From Yeosuana marina (GTDB lineage Bacteria > Bacteroidota > Bacteroidia > Flavobacteriales > Flavobacteriaceae), in NCBI RefSeq assembly GCF_011762485.1, contig NZ_JAAKGI010000027.1:135747-199746 (forward strand): a DNA stretch of 64,000 nt, given 5' to 3'. The position numbers were made by a program, and so were the translations under genes. Below are positions 17,348 through 26,005 of the stretch, one piece after another; positions within the stretch are counted from its first letter, which is position 1; each line of letters starts with the position of its first letter. Under the pieces are notes generated by a model. The model did not search any database. It was not told where the DNA came from and saw nothing but the letters and a program-made list of their open reading frames with translations.

Positions 17348-19450
17348 ATGAAAATATTTGACGAAAAGCATATTAAAAACATTGTTTTGGTAGGGGCTCA
17401 CAATAGTGGCAAAACAACACTTTCTGAAACCATGTTATTTGAAGCAGGTCTTATCAATCGCAGAGGAACTGTTGAAGACCACAATACAGTTTCAGACCAC
17501 CACAGCATAGAGCACGAACGCAATGCTTCTATTTACGCCACTCCGTTACACACCGAGTGGCGTAATTATAAAATAAACATTATAGACACACCAGGATTAG
17601 ACGATTTTATTGGAGAAATTATTGCGTCTATCCGCGTGGCTGATACAGTGGTTGCAACCATCAATGGGAGGCAAGGTGTAGAAGTTGGAACAGAGATTAT
17701 TTGGAATTATATTGATAAATACCATATTCCTACGGTATTTGTAGTGAATCAAATAGATCATCCAGACACCAAATTTGACCATAGTTTTAAAGGCATACAA
17801 TCTCTTGTTGGTAATAATGCAGTCATTATTCAATATCCCATAAAGATTGATGGCAAACAAGGTATTATTGATGTCCTTAAAATGAAACTCTATAAATTTG
17901 GAGACGAAGGAGGAAAGCCTGAAAAATTAGCCATTCCAGACGATCAAAAAGTACAGGCTAATTTTTTGCATAATGAATTGATTGAAAAAGCGGCAGAGAA
18001 TGATGACGAATTATTAGAGTTATTTTTTGAAAAAGGCACACTTAATGAAGATGAAATGCGAAAAGGTATTAAGGCAGGCATGTTAAATCATGATTTATAT
18101 CCTGTATTTTGTACATCCGCATTAAACGATATGGGATCTGGTCGCCTAATGGGATTTATAGATAATGTAGCACCCGCGGCAGCCGATTTAAAATCAGAGC
18201 AAACCATAGAAGGTGAGGAGTTATGGCCTAAAACCAGCGGTCCTACAGCCTTATTTATCTTTAAAACACTTTATCAAACTAATTTAGGACAAATTACATT
18301 TTTCAAAGTTAAATCTGGTGAAGTTAGCATTAATGATCGGTTAACTAATGCCAGAACAGGAGAAATAGAGGTGATAAATCAACTGTTTATTATGGATGGA
18401 AAGGAACGTCATTCCGTTTCAAAATTAACAGTTGGAGATATAGGAGCTACCTTAAAATTAAAATTCACAGAAACTAATGACACGCTTTATAGTGGCAAAA
18501 AACCCATCACATTAAGGCATATTAAATATCCTGAAGATAGAATCGTTTTATCTGTAAGTGCTGTAACATTAACCGATGACGAAAAACTAAGTGAAGCCCT
18601 TAAAAAGATTCACATTCAGGATCCAACGGTAAGTTTATCATTTTCAAAAGAAACTAAAGAATTTCTCTTAGGATGTCAAGGTGAATTGCATTTAGCAACG
18701 ATTGATTGGACACTCAAAAACATTTATAATGTTGAAGCTAAATTTGAAAAACCTAAAACAGCATACAGAGAAACTATTCAAAGGTCATCTACTGCTAATT
18801 ATCGTCATAAAAAACAATCGGGAGGTTCTGGACAATTTGCACAAGTTCATCTTAAAATTGAACCATGGTATGAAGGTATGCCTGAACCAGAAGGCTTTAA
18901 TATAAGAGGTAAAGAGGATATCGATTTAACTTGGGGTGGTAAATTAGTATTTTACAACTGTATTGTTGGTGGTGTTATTGACACACGATATTTACCCTCA
19001 ATAATGAAAGGCGTGTTAGAGGTTATGGAAAGTGGTCCATTAACAGGTTCATATATTAGAGATATACGGGTTATGGTATACGACGGCAAAATGCACTCGG
19101 TAGATTCTAATGATATTTCATTTAAAATAGCTGGTGCACATGCATTTAGCGAAGCCTTTTTAAACGCTAACCCAAAACTTTTAGAGCCTAGAAATGAACT
19201 TATCGTTAAAGTACCAGAGGATATGGTGGGGCAAGTGATGACCGATTTGCAATCTAGACGCGCTGTGATTCAAGGATATGAAACGAGTGATAATTATCAA
19301 ATTTTGAATTGTCAGATTCCAGCAGATGAGTTATTCGGCTATTCAACGGATTTACGATCATTAACTCAAGGGCGCGCAACCTTTAGCACCAAATTTTCAG
19401 CATATCAAGCCGTACCAACAAACGTACAAAAGCAACTAGTAAAGAATTAA
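17348..19450 (+). CDS. Elongation factor G paralogue (EF-G2 type)
   Basis: This 700-residue protein has all EF-G domains. The GTPase domain carries P-loop GAHNSGKTT (16-24), switch II DTPGLDDF (80-87) and NKxD-type VNQID. Domain II, domain III, and domain IV with GSGQFAQVHL and later GAHAFSEAF follow. The switch II His that canonical EF-G uses for GTP hydrolysis (PGH) is Leu84 here, and the P-loop differs from the usual AHIDAGKTT. This matches the EF-G2 group; the Bacteroides thetaiotaomicron member is reported to work without GTPase activity. It is followed after 20 nt by a small coiled-coil gene. Confidence 0.88.
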   Translation: MKIFDEKHIKNIVLVGAHNSGKTTLSETMLFEAGLINRRGTVEDHNTVSDHHSIEHERNASIYATPLHTEWRNYKINIIDTPGLDDFIGEIIASIRVADTVVATINGRQGVEVGTEIIWNYIDKYHIPTVFVVNQIDHPDTKFDHSFKGIQSLVGNNAVIIQYPIKIDGKQGIIDVLKMKLYKFGDEGGKPEKLAIPDDQKVQANFLHNELIEKAAENDDELLELFFEKGTLNEDEMRKGIKAGMLNHDLYPVFCTSALNDMGSGRLMGFIDNVAPAAADLKSEQTIEGEELWPKTSGPTALFIFKTLYQTNLGQITFFKVKSGEVSINDRLTNARTGEIEVINQLFIMDGKERHSVSKLTVGDIGATLKLKFTETNDTLYSGKKPITLRHIKYPEDRIVLSVSAVTLTDDEKLSEALKKIHIQDPTVSLSFSKETKEFLLGCQGELHLATIDWTLKNIYNVEAKFEKPKTAYRETIQRSSTANYRHKKQSGGSGQFAQVHLKIEPWYEGMPEPEGFNIRGKEDIDLTWGGKLVFYNCIVGGVIDTRYLPSIMKGVLEVMESGPLTGSYIRDIRVMVYDGKMHSVDSNDISFKIAGAHAFSEAFLNANPKLLEPRNELIVKVPEDMVGQVMTDLQSRRAVIQGYETSDNYQILNCQIPADELFGYSTDLRSLTQGRATFSTKFSAYQAVPTNVQKQLVKN

Positions 19451-19470
19451 TAAACTAAATAATACGTATT

Positions 19471-19851
19471 ATGCAAACGAAAGTTTTATATTTAAGTGAC
19501 CTAAGATTCAATCTAGACATTTGGAGAAGTGAATTAAAATTTCATTCTAATGAGATGGATTTATTTGAAGAAAAATTAGAAGAAATAGCTAGACGAGAAT
19601 TTGGGCCTCAGGCTTTAAAAGAGTTAGAGATGTTTCAAAACAAAATAATGATTGAGCGAGATGTAATTTCAAAATTATTACACCGCATACGAAGTAAGAA
19701 AACGAAATTAGAGCGTCCGAATGCTATGGACAATGTAGATGCTAAATTTCAAGACGCACAACATACACTTAGAGAAGATATGCAAACCTACATAAAATTA
19801 CATTATGAGCTTAAGGAAGCAATGATGGACTATTTTTTAGAATGGTTGTAA
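19471..19851 (+). CDS. Small coiled-coil protein linked to EF-G2
   Basis: This 126-residue soluble protein is predicted to be almost wholly helical, with charged heptad-like stretches (LFEEKLEEIARREF, VISKLLHRIRSKKTKLERP, LREDMQTYIKLHYELKEAM). No family is recognised. It sits 20 nt after the EF-G2 gene and shares its terminator, so the two are almost certainly co-expressed. A partner or ribosome-linked role is only an inference from position. Confidence 0.6.
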   Translation: MQTKVLYLSDLRFNLDIWRSELKFHSNEMDLFEEKLEEIARREFGPQALKELEMFQNKIMIERDVISKLLHRIRSKKTKLERPNAMDNVDAKFQDAQHTLREDMQTYIKLHYELKEAMMDYFLEWL

Positions 19852-19874
19852 TGAACTAGGTTATAGATTAATTT

Positions 19875-19906
19875 AAAAACCATACACAAATTGTGTATGG
19901 TTTTTT
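19875..19906 (+). terminator. Strong intrinsic terminator
   Basis: AAAAACCATACACAA (19875-19889) and TTGTGTATGGTTTTT (19891-19905) are perfectly complementary, with Ts continuing to 19906. It ends the EF-G2 unit. Confidence 0.9.
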
Positions 19907-20377
19907 GCTATATATAAGAAGCGTTAGAATAGTTGTTGAAATTTTCTATTTTACATAATATAAATTATAGTACATTTTACAATAATTAGCGAAATAGCGC
20001 TTTTAGGCGGTATTTGACATAATTCCAGATATAAGGTCTTTAGACTTATATCGATAGTAATTATGTTATGTCAAGCTAATTGCGGCTTCGTAGTTATGGA
20101 TATTATTGTGTCGCTATAATTCCAAATTATGAAAATATCCCAGAACCTTTAGTAATTCTTTTTAATATTCAGTAACTAGGTTTATTAAAATTTTAAATAC
20201 GAGATTCTCAAGAATTAAGATTACAGAATTATAAGGAAATCTATTTGTAGCAATAATGATGTAAAATAGAAATTAGGAAGAATTTTTAGAACAAAACCCC
20301 AAAAATATGGCATTCTACTTTTTGTTTTAACTAAAATTCTATGAGGTCAAAAAAAAACAGAAAAAAAAACATTTTCC
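19907..20377. other. Gene-free stretch with a nested inverted repeat
   Basis: These 471 nt carry no convincing coding region. The only structure seen is the nested imperfect hairpin at 19985-20080 (separate entry). The rest is AT-rich with no promoter or tRNA-like pattern that I can support. Genes on both sides are transcribed toward this region: EF-G2 from the left and the S41 peptidase from the right. Confidence 0.6.
19985..20080. repeat. Nested three-tier inverted repeat
   Basis: There are three concentric complementary pairs. ATTAGC (19985-19990) pairs with GCTAAT (20075-20080). TTGACATAATT (20014-20024) pairs with AATTATGTTATGTCAA (20059-20074) except for an extra few bases. GATATAAGGTCT (20028-20039) pairs with AGACTTATATC (20042-20052) with one bulge. 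There is no T-tract. It could be a miniature mobile element remnant or a structured RNA. Confidence 0.5.
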
Positions 20378-21619
20378 TTAAAACCCATTTATTAATTCTT
20401 TTAAAACAGTATCTGCTCCATTAAACAAATCAGTCCGTTTTTGATTTATATTTATATTAGGTTGAAGAGCTGTATTTTCCTGATTTGATAACCGAAACAG
20501 TCTTTTTGAATAGGTAATAACTAATTTTGAATTTGGTAGCGTAAAACTATCCATATCCTGATAACCATTAGGATTAGACCCAGTTGGTTGACCAACAATT
20601 TTAGCATTTAACAATTGCTTAAAAAGTGCCGCATTACTTGTGGCTGCAGAAAAGGTTTTATGACTTGTTAATACGAACACACCATTTTTCCAATCAATAG
20701 AATCAGCAAGATTAAGTGCATACGCTAACACTACACCCACGTATAAATCGCCGCCACCATTATTGCGCATGTCTATAATGATCTGTTTCATTTGATTTTT
20801 TTGAATGTAAGAAACGAGTTGTTCTCCAAAAACTTGCATATCTTCAAAAGATGGATAGCTCTCAAAATTTATATATACTGTTTTTGTGCCTAAAATTGAG
20901 GTAAACCATAAATTAGGATTGACATTGTTCGGTTTTTCTATTTCAGGCACTGTTAGATGTAGTTCAGAGATACCACTTCCCTCCCACATCTCATTAGTTA
21001 TAGCAGCTAATTCCAGAGTTATTAACTCATTATTTTGATTTCGAAAACTAAATGTTGCTTTATTTGTTGCGTCAATCAAATTGAGATGAAAAAGTACTTC
21101 TGAGATAATTAAATAACTACCTGTTCTTTGCTTCAATGAATATTCATTTTCAACAAATTGCGCAATTTCTGAAACCTTTTGAGCAATTGTATCAACCGGA
21201 ATACCATTAATGGATTCCAATGTAGTTTTGAGAATGTTCCTATTTTCATTCCATGTTTTTACAACATACCATTGCCCTTCTATCAATTCAATATCGAATG
21301 GGAAACGATGCGTTGATAGATTTCTCAAAGATACAGCTGTATGACCATCATTTACTAGTCTTGTTAAGCGCATTAATTTTAAAATAATCTCAAAATCGTT
21401 TAATGAGTCAATAGTGTTGTAAATCTTATTCCACTCGTTAACAAACTCCTCTTTAGTTACCGAATGGTAGAGGTCTATATGTTTTTGTTCTAAAGACGCT
21501 CTATAAATTTTAAGGTCTTCTTTCCAATTGATTTTGTTTGAAGTCTGAGCAAACAATGCACTAAAAACCGAAAATATAAAAATTGAACAATAAATGATTG
21601 TTTTTTGAAATGAGTTCAT
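20378..21619 (-). CDS. S41-family peptidase (C-terminal processing protease-like)
   Basis: This 413-residue secreted protein has a signal peptide (residues 1 to about 24). A C-terminal S41 domain follows from about 245: TVYINFESYPSF, QIIIDMRNNGGGD, and catalytic Ser324 in the HKTFSAATSNA stretch, then VGQPTGSNPNGYQD and a basic KLVITYSKRLF strand. A PDZ domain is not evident. It is probably periplasmic and acts on envelope proteins or peptides. It lies 6 nt downstream of the serine hydrolase gene, so the two form an operon. Confidence 0.85.
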   Translation of the reverse strand: MNSFQKTIIYCSIFIFSVFSALFAQTSNKINWKEDLKIYRASLEQKHIDLYHSVTKEEFVNEWNKIYNTIDSLNDFEIILKLMRLTRLVNDGHTAVSLRNLSTHRFPFDIELIEGQWYVVKTWNENRNILKTTLESINGIPVDTIAQKVSEIAQFVENEYSLKQRTGSYLIISEVLFHLNLIDATNKATFSFRNQNNELITLELAAITNEMWEGSGISELHLTVPEIEKPNNVNPNLWFTSILGTKTVYINFESYPSFEDMQVFGEQLVSYIQKNQMKQIIIDMRNNGGGDLYVGVVLAYALNLADSIDWKNGVFVLTSHKTFSAATSNAALFKQLLNAKIVGQPTGSNPNGYQDMDSFTLPNSKLVITYSKRLFRLSNQENTALQPNININQKRTDLFNGADTVLKELINGF

Positions 21620-21625
21620 ACTATA

Positions 21626-22753
21626 CTATTTGTTTTCTATTATTTTAAGTATTTTGTATACCAAATTTAGTGTACTTTTTGAGGCTTCTAATTGATTTAA
21701 AGTCCCTGTTATATAAGTATCTAATTGCGGACAATACCATAAAAAGGATGCAGTACTGCCATTGTGACCAATCAGTTGTAAGTTTGAGTCTGTATCGTAA
21801 ATGTTATTAAAAGCTACCTTTCGTATGCCAAAGCCGTATTGCATTCCTACGCTTTCATTAGTCCAGTTTTGCATTTCTAAACGGGTTTCTTTTTTTACGA
21901 TTACATCTTCATTAAACGCTTTTAAAAAACGTATTAAATCTTGCGTGGTTGACACCAATCCACCTCCACCCCAATCAGCACTTAAACTTTGAAACGATGA
22001 TAAGTCCACATCTTCAATATAAAACTCAGCTATAGGCAATTGTTTCTTTAATGGTTTTGATTTTAAATTGATATAAGACCCATCCATCCCCAAAGGTTGA
22101 AAGATATAGTCTTGAAAGAACTCATCTAAAGATAAATCACTTACATTTTCAATGATCAATGCCAGCAATACATATTCGGTATCGGTATAATGATAGCCTT
22201 TACCAGGAATAAAGTGAGGTTTCATTTTTTCCTTGGTAAACCTAATCATTTCTTGTGGAGACCAAATCTTATTCGAATCAACTAGTAATTGATTGATTAT
22301 ATTTGTGCTACCATCAATAGTATCGTCGGTAAAATAGTCTGGCAACCCAGAAGTATGTTGTAATAAATGAGCTATAGTAATCGCGTTTGAATACTCTTTA
22401 CGATCTAAAATGTGAAGATTATTCGTCAATGAATCTGGTAAGTATTGTGCGATGCTATCTTCAAATTTTAATTTCTTTTGATCCTTTAAAATTCCAATGG
22501 CTGTAGCCGTTAACATCTTGGTGACGCTGGCAGTATAAAAAGGACTCTGTATAGAAATAGAATCTTCTTTGCTTTCAGCCAATTGCATGTCGATTCCTTG
22601 AGTTTCAGAATACACATGCAGCATAACACTTTTTATGTTCTCTTTTTGTAGTTCGGCATTCAATAATAGCGCTATGTCCTTCTTGACGTCTTGCTGACCA
22701 AAAGCACCTATTGACATAAAAATTAATAGTGTAAGTATTGTACTTTGTTTCAT
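21626..22753 (-). CDS. Serine hydrolase, beta-lactamase/class C fold
   Basis: This 375-residue protein has a signal peptide (cleavage after about GAFG, residue 19). The penicillin-binding/class C serine motif is Ser76-x-x-Lys79 in TASVTKML. A Tyr motif reads YHYTDTEYV (Tyr-Thr-Asp rather than the usual Tyr-x-Asn), and the third motif is GHNGSTASFLWY. It is an esterase or peptidase-like periplasmic enzyme, not necessarily a beta-lactamase. It is followed by the S41 peptidase gene after 6 nt. Confidence 0.85.
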   Translation of the reverse strand: MKQSTILTLLIFMSIGAFGQQDVKKDIALLLNAELQKENIKSVMLHVYSETQGIDMQLAESKEDSISIQSPFYTASVTKMLTATAIGILKDQKKLKFEDSIAQYLPDSLTNNLHILDRKEYSNAITIAHLLQHTSGLPDYFTDDTIDGSTNIINQLLVDSNKIWSPQEMIRFTKEKMKPHFIPGKGYHYTDTEYVLLALIIENVSDLSLDEFFQDYIFQPLGMDGSYINLKSKPLKKQLPIAEFYIEDVDLSSFQSLSADWGGGGLVSTTQDLIRFLKAFNEDVIVKKETRLEMQNWTNESVGMQYGFGIRKVAFNNIYDTDSNLQLIGHNGSTASFLWYCPQLDTYITGTLNQLEASKSTLNLVYKILKIIENK

Positions 22754-22803
22754 AATCAGTTGATTATTATACCATTAAAATTACTATAAAGTTAGTTTTA
22801 TTT

Positions 22804-23409
22804 TTAAAACCAACTAAAGCCTAGACCAATATTAAAGGTTACGGCATCTCTATGTGCATCACCTTCTAAAAATGCTCTTCCCATCATCAATTTAGATTGT
22901 ACATTTAGTGCAAAGTTGTTCTTTTTATAAATCTCGTAGCCAGTGCTTGCCATAACTGCACATCCAAAATTCCAATCGTCATTAACATTATCTTTAATGT
23001 CGTAAAGTGCTGGTGAATCTATAGCTAAACCAACACCGCCGTGAATCCACCAACAGTCTTTTACCCAATATTGTACAGAGGGAATAAAACCGCCAAAATG
23101 TCTGTCATTATTCTGAAATTCGTATATATTTCCTGGCATAGATAAAGTTAATGCCAACTTATCGTTGAGCATATAACCAAATTTTAATTCAGGAAAACAG
23201 ATGGCTCCTTGAGATTTATCAAAGGTTTGAAGTCCTTCGCTATCTTCAATACTTATAACTCCTCCTCCAAGACTAAACTCAAAGATAAAACCATCGCGTT
23301 TTGAGGTTGAATCGAATGTTGAATTGTTTTGTGCAAAGCTTAATGTTGACATTAGGATTAACGCCATAAATGTCATTTTTAATCGGATTTGTCTTTTAAT
23401 TGTTTTCAT
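22804..23409 (-). CDS. Outer membrane beta-barrel-like protein
   Basis: I take the start at 23409 (201 residues): MKTIKRQIRLKMTFMALILM is a signal peptide. The sequence just before it, ATCAAAAAACGAACAATT, is the same leader that precedes the ATGs of the genes at 24111 and 28352. An in-frame ATG at 23436 is therefore within the leader. The mature protein is rich in alternating aromatic and polar strands, ends in a terminal Phe (FNIGLGFSWF), and resembles small outer membrane barrels. The function is unknown. It lies 57 nt downstream of the gene at 23467-24111 and is probably in the same transcript. Confidence 0.65.
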   Translation of the reverse strand: MKTIKRQIRLKMTFMALILMSTLSFAQNNSTFDSTSKRDGFIFEFSLGGGVISIEDSEGLQTFDKSQGAICFPELKFGYMLNDKLALTLSMPGNIYEFQNNDRHFGGFIPSVQYWVKDCWWIHGGVGLAIDSPALYDIKDNVNDDWNFGCAVMASTGYEIYKKNNFALNVQSKLMMGRAFLEGDAHRDAVTFNIGLGFSWF

Positions 23410-23466
23410 AATTGTTCGTTTTTTGATTGATTTCATTTTAGTTGTTTTATAGGTGTTTATTTTATA

Positions 23467-24111
23467 TTAAAATCTAATTCCTATATAAAGGTTGGGTTCA
23501 AAAAGGAAATAGTTTTTCCATCTATTATCTAATTGTTTAAATGCATCAGGTGTATTGGTGTCAAAAATCCAAAATTGAGAATGAACCTGAGGCTCAATAA
23601 AAAATCTTTTATTCTTACCGAATGCAAAATGATAACCAAGATGGAACGAATTGTAAAGCTTAAAACCATTTGCTATTTTTTTATTATCAAGGTCTAAATA
23701 GGTTTTGTATTGTGGTAACACTTCTACTGAGGCAAATAAACCTTTCCAAAGCATACGTTGATAAGATATTCCTATGCCTGTTTCACGTAAATAACCAGGA
23801 TAAAATTCGGTTTCAGAATCTATTTTGTCTGTAAGTCCATCCCACCATTGAATACCCATTGGTTGAAATAAACGCCAAGTAGCAAATTTTATACCTATGA
23901 TGTTTTTTGAATCTAATTCTCGCTTTACATGAAATTCGATATGTTGGGTATTGGTTCTTTTTCCTCCTTCACCAATATTTCCTAAGATAATAGCAGGAAA
24001 GCTAACTCTGTATTTTAAATCCGTGTCACTGTGTTTTGATGGTTCTGTGTTGCTTTGTGCAAAAACATTTAGTGTAAAAAATGTTAAGCCGATGATGAAT
24101 AGTTTTTTCAT
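23467..24111 (-). CDS. Outer membrane barrel-like protein
   Basis: This 214-residue protein has a signal peptide ending at about FAQ (residue 19). The mature part shows repeated short amphipathic strands (HIEFHVKRELD, ATWRLFQPMGIQWW, GLFASVEVLPQYKTYLD) and ends in a terminal Phe (YIGIRF), typical of outer membrane barrels. No specific family is recognised. The promoter upstream carries the shared box at 24184-24202 with the -7 element at 24160-24167. The next gene downstream (22804-23409) is a second barrel-like protein. Confidence 0.65.
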   Translation of the reverse strand: MKKLFIIGLTFFTLNVFAQSNTEPSKHSDTDLKYRVSFPAIILGNIGEGGKRTNTQHIEFHVKRELDSKNIIGIKFATWRLFQPMGIQWWDGLTDKIDSETEFYPGYLRETGIGISYQRMLWKGLFASVEVLPQYKTYLDLDNKKIANGFKLYNSFHLGYHFAFGKNKRFFIEPQVHSQFWIFDTNTPDAFKQLDNRWKNYFLFEPNLYIGIRF

Positions 24112-24159
24112 TGTAATGTGTTTTTAATTGTTCGTTTTTTGATTTATATTTTGACGGTA

Positions 24160-24210
24160 CAAAGATTCATTGAATTGTAAAGGCAATCGTTTTGAATTAT
24201 AATTTGAAAC
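24160..24210 (-). promoter_or_regulatory. Promoter with shared 19-bp box (copy 1)
   Basis: On the minus strand the box TTATAATTCAAAACGATTG (24202-24184) is followed by a 16-nt spacer and the -7 element AATCTTTG (24167-24160). The box ends in TTG, which stands near the -33 position. Flanking GTTTCAAA (24210-24203) is also conserved with the copy at 28409-28435. Confidence 0.6.
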
Positions 24211-24233
24211 CTTTTTACTTATAGCTTTAATAT

Positions 24234-25208
24234 TTAATCGTAATTTCCTTTAAGCAGAACTTTAAGAAGTAGCTCTTGCATACTATTAGATGCTTCCATT
24301 GGTATTTGATGACCTACATCTTTAAACCTATAAATTTCCTTTTCTTTAGTTTTTAACCTCTTGAAGAATTTTTCAGATAACTTATAATTAGCTGTATAGT
24401 CTTTATCTCCATAAAAAATAATCGTTCTACATTGTATTAAAGGTTTATTTTTTAGTTGGTTTATCTTATAAAGTTGGCTATATAATAAACCCCATTTGGT
24501 GTACCATTGCTCAAAAAACGCATAGTATTGGCCAAAGGCATTATCACTAATTGGTTGTCCTTGAAACTCAGATAGCCATTTGAATTGAATAGCTATATCC
24601 TTTGCATTATGATATGGTATATTTATAGCTTTTAACTGCTCAACCGCTTCTTGGTTTTTAATTTTTCTAAAGTGTTTAATAAGCGTTTTATTCAGACTTT
24701 GTTGACTTGACAAAAGATTTATGATTGGACTTATGGCCACCAATGTTGAAATCTTGTCAGGATGTGTTTCTGATAAATGAAAAGCTAACGAAGTACCCCA
24801 AGAATTTGCCACTAAAATAATTTGTTGACGATGAAACGTCTTTAAAATATAAGCGAGCAACTCTTCAGCATCTGATTGCATTAATGCTAATGTTGGACTT
24901 TGTTTTAAGCCATTTTGCTTTAAGGTTTTCCCTGCACCTCTTTGATCCCAATGAATCACTAAAAAATCCTGTTCTAATGATGCTGTTATTTTTTCGCTAT
25001 GAGCAGATGCAGCTGCTCCTGGACCACCGTGTAAATACAATACTATTGGTTTGTTATGAACACCTTTAAGACTAATGTATTGGTCGATACCGCCAATTTT
25101 TACAAAGTAGGATGTATCTATTTTTTGAGGTTCCTTTTCTATATTTTGCGCATTCATGTTATACATAAATACACTTAGAAATATTAATAAAGTAGATTTA
25201 ATAGTCAT
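24234..25208 (-). CDS. Alpha/beta hydrolase, proline iminopeptidase-like
   Basis: This 324-residue protein has a signal peptide (to about residue 20). The S33-type motif HGGPG (60-64) forms the oxyanion loop. DQRGAGKT follows, then nucleophile Ser136 in ANSWGTS; the usual Gly at the first elbow position is Ala. The acid is probably in YGDKDYT and the His in DVGHQIP near the C-terminus. It is a secreted or periplasmic esterase or peptidase. It has its own promoter with the shared box (25234-25276). The downstream neighbours carry the same box. Confidence 0.85.
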   Translation of the reverse strand: MTIKSTLLIFLSVFMYNMNAQNIEKEPQKIDTSYFVKIGGIDQYISLKGVHNKPIVLYLHGGPGAAASAHSEKITASLEQDFLVIHWDQRGAGKTLKQNGLKQSPTLALMQSDAEELLAYILKTFHRQQIILVANSWGTSLAFHLSETHPDKISTLVAISPIINLLSSQQSLNKTLIKHFRKIKNQEAVEQLKAINIPYHNAKDIAIQFKWLSEFQGQPISDNAFGQYYAFFEQWYTKWGLLYSQLYKINQLKNKPLIQCRTIIFYGDKDYTANYKLSEKFFKRLKTKEKEIYRFKDVGHQIPMEASNSMQELLLKVLLKGNYD

Positions 25209-25233
25209 TTTAATTGTTTTTAATTTATTGGGA

Positions 25234-25276
25234 CAAAGGTGCTTTGAAAAGTAGTTCCAATCGTTTTAGATTATAA
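25234..25276 (-). promoter_or_regulatory. Promoter with shared 19-bp box (copy 2)
   Basis: On the minus strand TTATAATCTAAAACGATTG (25276-25258) is followed by exactly 16 nt and the -7-like CACCTTTG (25241-25234). It drives the alpha/beta hydrolase gene; the box-to-ATG distance is about 50 nt. Confidence 0.55.
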
Positions 25277-25333
25277 TACAGCACCTGTTTAGTGCTATAT
25301 CTAATTTTTTATAAACGGAAGAAAATGATACAA

Positions 25334-25366
25334 AAAAGGCTTAACAGTTATAGTGTTAAGCCTTTT
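25334..25366 (-). terminator. Intrinsic terminator downstream of the Vat-like gene
   Basis: AAAAGGCTTAACA (25334-25346) pairs perfectly with TGTTAAGCCTTTT (25354-25366). On the minus strand the hairpin ends in a run of Ts. It follows the acetyltransferase gene at 25388. Confidence 0.85.
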
Positions 25367-25387
25367 ATTAGTTCTTAGGTTTATATC

Positions 25388-26005
25388 TTAAAGCAACGCT
25401 TCGAGATGAGAAGTAAGTTTTTCTAAGTTTTTAGTGATTTTTTCAAGATCCCAATCCCACCATTTTAACTGTAAAAGTTTTGAAATGGTAGTTTCAGAAA
25501 AACGTTTTTTGATAGGTTTCGCGGGATTACCACCAACAATGGTATAAGGTTCTACGTCTTTTGTAACCACCGCTTTTGTTGCAATAATAGCGCCATCTCC
25601 AATTTGAACGCCTGGCATAATGGTAGCGTCGTGACCAATCCAAACATCATTACCAATGATTGTGTCGCCTTTGCTTGGATAGCTTTTGCCTTCCATGGCA
25701 TGCTGCCAATCACCACCAAATATGGCAAATGGATAGGCTGTTGTAGCTTCAGTCAAATGATTACCACCATTCATAATAAAAGTGACCCCGGAAGCAATCA
25801 TACAAAATTTACCAATAATGAGTTTGTCCCCTATAAAATCGAAATGGTATTTGACGTTTTTCTCAAAGTTAGACACATCTTCAAAATCATCGTAATAGGT
25901 AAAATCGCCCACGATAATATTCGGATTCTTAATGATGTTTTTAAGAAAACAAAGCTTATCGTAGTCTGGTAATGGAAATTTATGGTCTGGATTAGGAATG
26001 TTCAT
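25388..26005 (-). CDS. Vat/CatB-type xenobiotic O-acetyltransferase
   Basis: This 205-residue left-handed beta-helix acetyltransferase has the family motifs GDFTYYDDF, GDKLIIGKFCMIASGVTFIMNG, the catalytic His83 in NGGNHL, then GNDVWIGHDATIMPG and GDGAIIATKAVVTKDVEPY with the hexapeptide repeats. The NPAKPIKKRF end matches the Vat subgroup, whose members acetylate streptogramin A. CatB-type members acetylate chloramphenicol, so the substrate is not certain. It is translationally coupled to the membrane protein gene upstream (4-nt ATGA overlap) and is followed by a terminator. Confidence 0.82.
   Translation of the reverse strand: MNIPNPDHKFPLPDYDKLCFLKNIIKNPNIIVGDFTYYDDFEDVSNFEKNVKYHFDFIGDKLIIGKFCMIASGVTFIMNGGNHLTEATTAYPFAIFGGDWQHAMEGKSYPSKGDTIIGNDVWIGHDATIMPGVQIGDGAIIATKAVVTKDVEPYTIVGGNPAKPIKKRFSETTISKLLQLKWWDWDLEKITKNLEKLTSHLEALL

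Noticed and set aside
20008..20080. attC-like integron site
   Set aside because: The nested hairpin lacks the conserved R and L box words of attC, and there is no integrase nearby; reported only as an unexplained inverted repeat.
21626..22753. Antibiotic beta-lactamase
   Set aside because: SxxK and HNG motifs are shared by many esterases and peptidases, and the Tyr motif is Tyr-Thr-Asp; no evidence for lactam hydrolysis.
23410..23436. ATG 23436 as start of the barrel-like protein
   Set aside because: The nine extra codons are the leader word (ATCAAAAAACGAACA) shared as non-coding sequence by two other genes.
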